DNA of 64,000 nucleotides, taken from Lenzites betulinus (Eukaryota > Basidiomycota > Agaricomycetes > Polyporales > Polyporaceae). Below are positions 54,967-64,000 of the stretch, one piece after another. The position numbers were made by a program, and so were the translations under genes. Location: contig JABYQU010000018.1 in assembly GCA_022264855.1 (NCBI GenBank), forward strand, positions 186,001 through 250,000, written 5' to 3'. The stretch's first letter is position 1. Every line of letters starts with the position of its first letter. The notes below the pieces were generated by a model. That model was not told the DNA's origin and did no database searches. It saw only the letters and a list, made by a program, of their open reading frames with translations.

Positions 54967-56132
54967 TGTCATGCACCAAACCTGTTTGGTACAAGAACAG
55001 TGCATGCAGCCCAGCACAGCCTGTTACCCTCAGCACATGCAGCACAGTGTAGCCTCGCACAGGTCAATGTAGCCTCGCACAGGTCAACGTAGCCTCGCAC
55101 AGGTCAACGTAGCCTCGCACAGGTCAACATAGCCTCGCACAGGTCAACATAGCCTCGCACAGGTCGACGTAGCCTCGCACAGGTCAACATAGCCTCGCAT
55201 AGCCCCGCACAGCCCGTAACCACTCAGCAGCCAGCATACTGCTGCCATTGCACTCAGCATCATAGTCAAGCACAGCTGAGGTTGCCCACCACAGCCCCTC
55301 ACAGGAATTGGGCAGCAAAAGGCCATAGCGATAGGGCTGATAATCACGCAGAGGGAGGGAGCCTGTGCAGGACACAGGATTCATCACTACATAGCCTGCC
55401 CACTCATGTATTACACACCTATTTCACTGCCTTCAGCCTTGGGTATAAATACCAGGCTGAGGCAGGCCAGAATGACAGCTTCTTCTTCTCAATCTCTCCC
55501 TTGCCAGCTAGTTCACAAGCTTGCAAACCAAAGGCAGCTCACCACCCCTTACCCTCACCTACACACTTTCCATCACCACAGCCTTACATACATATATTGG
55601 TCCATTCGAAGCCCCACCAGATAGAATTTGACTAGAATAGTTGGGGTTCACCGTGAACCTTTCGACGACAGCTACTAGCCCACAGGACGACCTTGGCACG
55701 CAACACGACACACCGCAGACACTGACTAGACCCGCCCGGAACCTTACAATAGCCCGCAGTACCAGAAGACAGAGAGAGAGAGGCACCCGTAGCCGCACGA
55801 ACACCGACCACCGCAGTATCAGGAATACGCCCACGCACGACGACATACAGCCCCGTACTCAGCCCTACCAACGCAGAGAGGGGAACCTCTGCTTCGACTT
55901 TCAGGGCCTTACACTCTGAAGCCTGACCACTGGCTTCTATCACACCCAATCTTAATACAATATCAGTTGTCCAAGGATACCGGCCAGCCTGGCCTAGTCA
56001 CGAACTCGGCGAAGCCTCTGTTGGAAAGACAGGAAACCCCACACGCTTTGCGGTAGAATCGGGAATCACCTCTTCACCACTCACCCCTCAAATTTTACAT
56101 CAATCAATCGATTCCCGGATATTCATTCGACA
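54967..56132 (+). repeat. 3' LTR of giant element
   Basis: 1166 bp, 89 bp longer than the 5' LTR. The difference is three extra 20-bp units (seven in all, 55053-55192), about 25 bp before the array, and a 4-bp indel near 55946. Elsewhere I count about ten single-base differences, all transitions. Confidence 0.92.
55053..55192 (+). repeat. 20-bp tandem repeat, 7 copies
   Basis: Same unit as in the 5' LTR with minor variants (CAATG, CGACG). Copy number differs between the two LTRs. Confidence 0.9.
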
Positions 56133-59100
56133 ACGGGATGTAAACATAGGTGCAAATATACAATATAATGTTACTCTAGATCCCTTAGAATGTCATGATT
56201 TGCAGTGCCTGTAAGGGTGAGATACTTAGGGTTAGGGTTCTGTGGTGGTGGCTGAAAAGCTCCCTTATGCTGCAGTCCTCAGTTGTTTACTACACCATAT
56301 CACAACTTCTAGGGTTCTGTTAAGTGTGGACTATGATGAAATACACCTTTTGATAGCATTAGAAAGGCTAAAAACCCCTATGCATCATATAAACAGCACC
56401 ATATATATCTCTATCTAAAAGAGTTGGTGTCTAAATACCCATGGGACCTTATAGGATGTACAGAAACCTGCACTAATGTTTTAGCTAGCTATAGTATTCT
56501 ATCTATATATGCATATATGCATGTATGCCACATCATCCCCTATAGCTTATATGACTAAAAGTCTTTTATATACAAGTACAGTATATCTAATAAGTAGAGT
56601 TTATTGAACACTACACCAATGCTTTGACATATAACACCATGTTTGTGCTCATCGTAAGGACCATATGTATATAACCACTGACAAATGTATGCTATAGTCA
56701 TAATAACAATTCAACCGAATATTACTAAGAGAAGTTGCCCATAATAATAGACTATAATGTCTTATAAGCCCATTACAGCCGTATGTATAAGCTAGGGCCA
56801 GACAGGTGCCTGCCCACAATAGTTAGAGTGTAACTAGAAGCAGGCTAGCACAGTATGGGTAGTAGAATCATAAATGAACTCTAAAATCCCTAATGAAAAC
56901 TGACTAACCCTAAAACCATTAGGTCACTTTCTATGTCACACCTCTTTGAGAACTAATAAAATACCATCTGAGTTCCAAAGTATTTTCCCATAGGGTGAAA
57001 TTGGTGTCACAGGATTTGGATAGAAGCTCACCCTATAAGAAACAAAATTTTCTTGTTCCTCATCAATTGAGATAATTGGCCATAGTGTTGCTGTTATTGC
57101 AGAGAATGGCAAGATATTTGACAAAGTAACCTGTGCCCTGCCAGGAAATGATGTGGTGAGGTGCTGTACAGATGGCCAAGGCTTTAAAGCAGAAAATAGT
57201 GTCTGTGGAGGCATCAAAGGGGAGTTCCCAGTGGAAACTGAGTTAAAGCCATAGGAAGTAGAGCCCCAGACAATGCCAGATGTGTCGATGAGAACAAACT
57301 TGTTCTACAGCATGAGATGATCTAGATCACATAGTGTCCATATGTTAGCTGAGAGTATGGGAATACTAAATGCACAATCCATATGATATCTAAGCCAACA
57401 GAGATTGCAGGTGATGGCAGCATTGATAGTATAGGTGGGTGTAGAGGTTTGGTGACAGATAGAAAAAATGGTTATAGATGCCCTGGTGTTAATATTCTGG
57501 TTATCTGGTGTCTGCCTAATATTGTCTGGTGCTGTCTGGGTATCTGTTGAGTCATCTTGTGGGCTTGCTGTCTTATGGTCTTATTTCATAGTCAGTAGTT
57601 GTTATAAATTTCTATTAAACCCCAACTAATCTGATAAATCCTATGCCATATTGTGTTGAGTCTTCTGTCTTCAGTCTTCATAGGTAGTGGTTGTTATATG
57701 TTCTGGTGAACCTAACCAATCTGTCATATGCTTCTGGGTTACTATCAGTGATCAAAAGGTTGCTCTAACCCTAGCTAATCTAGCCTAATATGTGTACTGG
57801 TACTAACTAATCAAGTCATGAGGATAGTAACTAAGTAAACAGTGGTGAGATGGTTAAACAATGGCTGTTGGTGAAGTGGAAGTGTGGTAAAAGGGTGTGT
57901 AACCTGGATATTACAAGCCTGGCTGCTGCTTACAGGAGAGATAGTTGGAAAGGAGCAGAAAACAACCTGTATCTCTCTCTTATCCATAATAGTGTGCCCC
58001 TGAGACCTATGGTAGTTTTATTTGGGTCAACTGAGAAACCAATGATGGGGAGAATGAGACCATGGAATTGCTTTTGTGTTTTGTATAGCACACTGAGTTC
58101 ATCCCAGAGAGAGAGAAGGTACACCTGAGAAGTAGGAGAGGAGTAGTCATAAGGTGTGTATCACCAAATTATGTCCCAATGACATTTTTGTAAACTTGAT
58201 TAATCAAAAAAGAATAAACTTATGTTAAATATACTCATGCAAAAAGGCACTTAATACATGTGCATTGTCACTTGGGACCTATATAGTCACTTTTGAGCTG
58301 GCCCTATCTTAGCTTGAAAATCTCAGAAAATTGTGTGCATGACACTATTACAGTGATTAGTTACACACTTAGAATTTTGGCAGGTGCTGCTGCAGGGGTT
58401 TTGGAAAATGCCCATATGCATATATCCAGCAACCCCCCCTCATTGCTTTGCCTCTTGAAAATTATACCCTTGCTACTACCCAACCTCTCAGAACTTTTAT
58501 AGATGGTAAAAAAGATACATTTTCACTATATAGTTAAGGGTCAGAAAGGGATGCTTGGGTCCCATCCGAACTTACTATAGTGGTTGGTGACATATTTGGA
58601 CAGGTGCTCTATATAATGCAAGTAACTCCAATTAAATTAAATAGCCTAAAGAGTTGAAGAAACCTAAATAAATTTGAAAACATGTAGGCATTGACCTTGA
58701 CATACTTAAAACATACATAAGCCAATAGGGAAATTATAGGAGATTCTGAGTCAAAGAAGTGAGAGTAGAACAAGGTTGGTCATAATGACAGCACTCAAGA
58801 CAAAATGACCACTAGATTATGCTTGTGTTTCACAAAGAGATGCTGTTGTAGTACATATGTTATGTTTGAGTAGAAAATATGCTCTTAATGTGCCTTGCAA
58901 AATTTCCAAAACAAAACAGTGTAGCTGGGGAGACATACTAAAGACATACTATTGGGGAGATATAGGCACCCCTAATTTCAAAGGAAACTCCGCAGTATAA
59001 TGTTCATGTCTGCATAATTGTGGTGTGTTTCTTTGAACAATGGATGGCCTTCAATTGCATGCCATATGATATGGTTAGCAGCTCTAGGTGTAAATTGGGA

Positions 59101-61266
59101 CACTGAACCATGTTTAAAGCTGTAAAAGGTCAGGAGTTCTGGCAAAGGATTACATAAGAGAACATAAAAAGAATAGCACTAATAATGGCAAAAAGCCCCT
59201 ACAGTAAGTTGTATACATTATTTCCTTCTATAAATCCTTGCTCATGTCCTCTTATTCTTTTCCTAGATAGGAAGCCACCAGGTTTTCTCTTGGGTAATGC
59301 ATCAGCAAATTGCATAACTACACTATAGGTATCTGCATACCTTGGTAGTACCCATAGCATGCTGTAGGCATGGTAGCCTGCCACACATTGCTGTTTGCAG
59401 GCCATAGACTCCACTAGGACTGGGTCTGATGCTGTAAAAAGTTTGTAGCATGCTAACAAATGATATGTGTGACTCAGCAGAGCTCTGCAGACCACCTGAT
59501 GAGTCTATACAGTGCTCTGCAATATACTACAGGGGCCCAGATCCCTAGCAGTATGCTAATATTTATAATCTTACTATAGCTCTTGTTTTGAGCAAGCTCT
59601 ATGCAAATGCAGCCAGAATCACAAAGAATTAACAATAACATATATATGTCATCTATCAAACACAGCTCACAGCAGAAATTTGGCCAACTATATGCTCAAT
59701 TTATCACAAGCCTCAGTGTAGGGTTGGTTACAAAGTGTTAGAGCAAGGGCCCAGAGATCTAGTTTTGTGGTGAGTAGAGTGAGTGGCCCAGCATAAACAT
59801 AAACAGCTGCTCTTTGCCAGCTTAAAACTTGAGAACACACCTTTAGGTGAGCATTTGGTAATAATCATTAGCTTGCACTATAGAGTCTACCTTAGAGTGA
59901 ATGTTTCATATTATAATGTGCACAAACTCTGAAGATGCCAAGTGCATGCTAGTGTGTAAGTAATGTTGATGAGTGAATATGTACATGTATAAAGTATGAT
60001 AATATACCTGTGAGGCTATCAGAGCCCATTCAAGGTTCATACATGCCATGTATTGTCATGGTTGGGCACTCTAGAGGTAACAACTTAGTTGCAGAGAATT
60101 GAGTGCAGATAACATGAGGGCCCAGGGGGAGGAAGGTGGTGGTGCAGGAAGAAGAGATGTTGATGCTGCTTTCCAGGGTATAGGGTTTTATAAAGATTTC
60201 CAAAAGGGTGTATGTGAAGGAGTGGTACTGGAGTTGAATATCTGGACATCAATAAAGGAGCAGTCCAAGTTGAGTGAAGGTATCAAGAGCAAGCAGCAGG
60301 TGTCTGATGGGCACTTGTTATAATGACTTTGGTGCAGCTTCAGCATTTGACTTGAAGTATGTGCTTGTCTTTCTCCCTTTTCATGTCTTATCTAGCTTCC
60401 CTAGTAACTGTATGTCTATATAAAGTTCTGTAGTATGTTCATAGGGTACCACAATATATGGCATGCTTATGCAGACATTTTGTACAGTGCCATAATCTGC
60501 AACTAGGGCCTTTTCTGCCAGACTGGTCTCCGCAGAGCTCTGTAGACTTCTGCCCACCATTCATCTAGTATGTTGAAGCCCCTACCGGTGTTTACAGACC
60601 CTGTAGTACCTTACAGCACCATACATCAAGCTTGCACTTCTGCTAATGTGGGCACTTACATCCCTCCTTCAATGTGTCAGCTATAAATCAGGTGCACTGT
60701 GTTTTTGAGCTTTAATAAATTATTATAAGCTACTCTGGTATGTCAAGTGCTTAGAGGTGGCCCTATTGATAGAATAGGAACCTCATGTGAGATATCACTG
60801 CAGCACAGTGGCTTCTTCTCCTGTGGTATGGCGACAGGCTCTGAAACTCATTCTCCTCTCATCTAAACACTTCAAAATTGCTCATGGGAGACCTCACATA
60901 TGTTCTACATCACTCAGAATGTTTGCCATATGTACTGGTGCCCATGTGCATGTATCTTTGAATTGAGTCGTGCAGGTGCATCTTGCAGGGCACTTGTGGC
61001 TATTGTAGGCACTTGTCCAAAGATTCCGCCAATCACTGTATCTAGGGTTGCCCAAGAGTATGAGTAATACTTAATAAAACATTTGAGTACAAGAACAAGT
61101 AATAATAAATACAATAGGGTTTGTACTCAATTAGGTCATGCAGTACTATAGATTACCATAAAATATAATATGCATACAATACAGTATGGTTCACGGTATG
61201 TATTTTTATTCAGAGTACAAAATGTGACCTTAGCACCTTGGGACCTCTTGGGATGTGGCTCTGATA
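56133..61266. other. AT-rich, CpG-poor, gene-free block
   Basis: Five kilobases with no sustained coding frame on either strand. Composition changes sharply at the LTR end: A+T rises and CpG nearly vanishes, while TpG/CpA are common. It probably consists of old decayed transposons. Small landmarks are TTAGGGTTAGGGTT near 56227 and a palindromic GCAGAGCTCTGC/T at about 59476 and 60534. Short frames (for example 56936-57217 minus) have no family features. Confidence 0.6.
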
Positions 61267-62844
61267 CAGTGACAGCCAAAAGTCATGTGCCACCTCCCTA
61301 TAACTTTAAGTTCTTCATAAAAGTGATGCATACCCAACCTCAATATATTATTATATAGCATCCCATGAGTGATTTCTTATGCCACACTCATTAGTTCTGC
61401 AGAAGGGGTTTATGGTGCACAATATGTGGGCACTTATTTTAGCGCCAGACAGCACATCAGCCAGCTCAAACTCATTGTAAACTTTCACCATTACCATTCA
61501 TACACTGCACATATTCCACCACACATTCTGCTTCTACACTCTATATTCTCTCTGCCTGCATCAATGGCTCCTTTGTCCTGCACAAAACACACAAAAATCC
61601 TGGAACTTTATCACCCTTCCTCTGGAACCCCTCTCCATCAGCCAAATTGCTCGCAGAACCCATAGCTGTCGTGAGACTGTCTGCCGAGTCCTACGCAGGG
61701 TTAGGGAGACAGGCACTCTACACTATGACATGCCCTGTTCTGGCCGTCCTCGCATTCCCACTCCACAGGATCTCAATCATCTCAAGCTTGTGCTCGCTCA
61801 AGGTGAAGTGGCAAATGCAACCGATGCCCAGCACCTTGCAGCTCCGCAGGCCAGCACCCGTACAGTGCGTAGAAACCTTTCTGAGAATGGTCTTTATGGG
61901 CGGGTGCAATGGGCGAAGCCATATCTCAGTCCTCTCAACGTGAAGCAGCAACAAACATGGGCACAGGAGGTTGCAGTTTGGGGCATGAATCAGTGGAGGC
62001 TCATAGTCTTCTCAGATGAGTCAAAGTTCAATCTCTTTGGCTTAGATGGAAGGCAATGGTGCCGTAGAAGGGTTGGGGAGGAGTTCCTGGACCGGAATGT
62101 GAAGAAGTGGATGCAGGGTGGAGGAGGAAGTGTCATGGTCTGGGGCTGCATCACCTCGAAAGGTGTTGGGTGACTTCACTGCATCAAGGGGATCATGGAC
62201 GCAAAGAAGTACTGCACCATTCTCAACAAGGCCCTCCTGGGTATGCTTCACAATCACCATCTCAACCCACACACCTTCATTTTCCAGCAAGACAATGATC
62301 ACAAGCACATCTCCAAGCTTACACAGCACTGGTTTGATGACCAAAACATCCTCCTTCTCCCCTGGCCCTCATCCTCTCCTGACATGAACATCATTGAACA
62401 TGTCTGGAGTGAGCTGGATTGCTGTGTGCACACTCGGAATCCTCTTCCCGCAACTGTGACGAGTTATGGACCACTTTACAGGAGGAGTGGTATGGACTTG
62501 ATTCTGCTTTTATTCAAACACTATACAACTCCCTTTCTGAACGTGTAGAAGCCCTTAAGGCTGCTAAAAGTCACCACACTAGTTACTAGATCATTTGGCT
62601 TTTGTATCCCAGATTATTGTATAATTTTTGAGATTTTGGGTGTGCTAATATCACACTTTTTTGGAATTAAACCAAAACTCCTGACAGTGAGCCAGTGAAG
62701 ATGCCCGAAAAATATACACTATAGTAGCCCACTGTGAGGTCAATATGTGTGCAAAGTCTCAGGATACACAGCCTACTAGTTTCAGAGAAAACGGAAATTA
62801 AAGTGTCTATGACAGGGGTGGCACATAACTTTGGGCCATCACTG
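61267..62844 (+). mobile_element. Tc1-type DNA transposon, decayed
   Basis: 1578 bp between TA dinucleotides (61265-61266 and 62845-62846), the Tc1/mariner target. Terminal inverted repeats: left CAGTGACAGCCAAAAGTCAT and right, in reverse complement, CAGTGATGGCCCAAAGTTAT, both continuing GTGCCACC. It contains a broken transposase gene on the plus strand. Confidence 0.85.
61563..62589 (+). pseudogene. Tc1 transposase, broken
   Basis: About 340 codons of a DD34E transposase. Helix-turn-helix region SISQIARRTHSCRETVCRVL; then WRLIVFSDESKFNLFGLDGR (first Asp), GGGSVMVWGCITSKGVG, FIFQQDNDHKHISK (second Asp) and SPDMNIIEHVWSELD (Glu, 34 residues on). Breaks: a frame change near 61635 between the start and the HTH, a TGA at 62171-62173 where relatives have Arg (CGA to TGA), and a frame change near 62448 before the C-terminus. 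It cannot encode a full transposase. Confidence 0.85.
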
Positions 62845-62846
62845 TA

Positions 62847-63457
62847 TATTACTGACATGTCAGTATGATTCTTGCCAAACAATTCAAAAAATACAAGTAT
62901 GTGAATGGCTGCAAATATGTACCTATAGAATATGTCTCCCCAAGCACTATATCTGTGTAGCAATAGTACAAGAGAACTGTCTTCCAAAATCACTACCATT
63001 CAAATATGACATTGTTCCCGGGGCGCTAGCCTGCACAGTCAAGTGCCTCATAGAATCATTTAGCCGCCAAACACTCAGATTTCGAGCCTTCAAATTACTA
63101 TGTATGCAGAACATGTAGCCTGCCTGTAGCGTTGGCCACTGCTACAAAGGAGTGGCTCAAGCTTAGCCTAGAAGATGGTAAGTACTACTCTGCACGTGTT
63201 TGGACTTATGATCATTCACAAATAAGTCAAATAGATAAGAGTACATAGTCATATGATACGAGTACGATACACATACAATACGATATGAATACATACAGGA
63301 GCCGGCGTATGCTATATCCACATGTATTGAGTAAATACGGGAGCCCGGGTGTATTTATTCGTATTTGGGCAGCCCTGCGCGCCGCGCGGTCCCGTGACCT
63401 GCCCGCGTCGTGCAAGCGCCTAATGCACTCTCGCCGCGAACTGTTTATGTTTATTCT
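62847..63457. other. AT-rich to CpG-rich transition
   Basis: AT-rich up to about 63300, with tandem-like GATACGA/ATACGAT words near 63240-63290, then suddenly CpG-rich (CGCGCCGCGCGG near 63380). No gene before 63458. Confidence 0.4.
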
Positions 63458-64000
63458 ATGACAGCAACCTCTCGCTCATCCTTCCCGTTGAACCTAGACT
63501 TATGCCGCTCCTCGGAGCCACAGTTGAGGCAAGCAGAGAAAAGCGCATCGAGAGACAACAGGCACGCTTCAGAGACCGTGGCGGGTGCGTCCGAGTCCCC
63601 ATCCATCGCAGTCCACACCCGTCCATGCTCACCCCACACATACAGTATCTTCAAGCCGTCGGAGCGCAATTCCCTGCTAGACATCCTCCTTGCCCGCGGC
63701 GTCAACGGCGAAGCACCACCCAGAGCCAACTCACCCAGACGCTCACGCAGCCGCTCCGCTTCTCCCGTCCGCAAGGGGCGAAAGCCCGCAAAGTCTAGAA
63801 AGTCAGAGGGCAGCAGGGCCGCGGGACGAGATCTCGGTGTCATAGTGGTTGATGGAGATGAAGAAGAGGAGCCTCTTGCCGGTATGTTGACGTGTAATGT
63901 GCTACGACATCACTCTTGCTTAGCGGCCTACCAAACATACAGGACCATCTAAGCCCTCCAAACGCACGAAGGTCACAAAAGAACGACCCACGAAACCACG
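63458..64000 (+). CDS. unknown basic protein, 5' part
   Basis: Exon 1 is 63458-63881, exon 2 starts at 63943 and runs off the window. About 161 residues are visible. A short motif near residue 72, SERNSLLDILLARGVNG, could be a helix. It is followed by an Arg/Ser/Lys-rich basic segment (SPRRSRSRSASPVRKGRKPA) and an acidic patch (DGDEEEEPLAG), then KPSKRTKVTKERPTKP. The composition suggests a nuclear or nucleic-acid-binding protein; no domain is recognised. The intron (GTATGT...ACAG, phase 1) keeps the frame open. Confidence 0.6.

Larger units (their letters stand above)
38062..56132 (+). mobile_element. giant Ty3/Gypsy LTR retrotransposon (18.07 kb)
   Basis: Bounded by direct LTRs 38062-39138 and 54967-56132, both starting TGTCATGCACCAAACC and ending in CGACA. 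The internal 15.8 kb holds, in order: PBS, gag, zinc-knuckle/protease ORF, a second protease-like ORF, an extra ORF at 44912, GC-rich and tandem-repeat DNA, a small ORF at 47835 abutted by a foldback element, an ORF at 50861, and the RT-RNaseH-integrase ORF. The order RT-RH-IN defines Ty3/Gypsy. Typical Ty3 elements are 5-7 kb. Flanking 5-mers (CGCGA before, ACGGG after) do not match, so no target duplication is seen. LTR divergence is about 1%, so insertion or conversion is recent. Confidence 0.92.

Noticed and set aside
56936..57217. 93-codon minus-strand frame in the AT-rich block
   Set aside because: No start context, no domain, and located in decayed repeat DNA.
1..64000. tRNA genes, rRNA, CRISPR arrays, bacterial operon signals
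   Set aside because: None seen. The primer-binding-site match at 39143 is not itself a tRNA, and the tandem repeats lack the spacer pattern of CRISPR. The organism is a eukaryote.

Overview
The window looks like a chromosome segment of a filamentous basidiomycete (Agaricomycetes, probably a wood-decay type such as Polyporales). The evidence is GC- and CpG-rich genes on both strands, many 47-70 nt GT-AG introns, several DUF6533 multi-pass membrane proteins, basidiomycete-style F-box and JmjC proteins, and Ty3/Gypsy and Tc1 transposons. Exon coordinates were worked out by hand from splice signals and reading-frame bookkeeping. Every multi-exon model reported as intact gives a CDS divisible by three.

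Region 1 (1-10 kb): small membrane proteins. A MARVEL-like 4-TM protein (507-1335), two tandem DUF6533 paralogues (2303-4173 and 4811-6678) and a third, divergent DUF6533 protein (8209-9663). The tandem pair share a 12-exon structure that only stays in frame if each gene carries two 2-nt micro-exons.

Region 2 (10-36 kb): ordinary single-copy genes. An F-box protein (minus); a metal-uptake group on the minus strand (FRE ferric/cupric reductase, a NADAR-domain protein, a CTR copper transporter); a 1293-aa conserved fungal protein with a serine-hydrolase elbow; an aldo/keto reductase; a small unknown; a JmjC/cupin-8 protein with an acidic insert; a Ser/Pro-rich coiled-coil protein; and a second F-box gene split by a 1.38-kb insertion flanked by a near-perfect 8-bp duplication. 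An alpha/beta-hydrolase gene has lost its 5' part exactly where a Ty3 LTR begins.

Region 3 (36.6-56.1 kb): nested mobile DNA. A Ty3/Gypsy element (LTR plus gag start) is cut by an unusually long (18.07 kb) LTR retrotransposon, 38062-56132. It has about 1.1-kb LTRs, a gag, a zinc-knuckle/protease ORF in the -1 frame, a further ORF with a second retropepsin-like motif, three extra ORFs each behind its own TATA box, and a separate RT-RNaseH-integrase ORF. A 2.36-kb foldback element with about 635-bp terminal inverted repeats sits inside it. This composite is the most unusual object in the window.

Region 4 (56.1-63.4 kb): an AT-rich, CpG-poor, gene-free block containing a decayed Tc1 transposon with clear terminal inverted repeats and TA duplication. 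CpG-rich coding sequence resumes at 63458 with the first exons of an unidentified basic protein that runs off the window.
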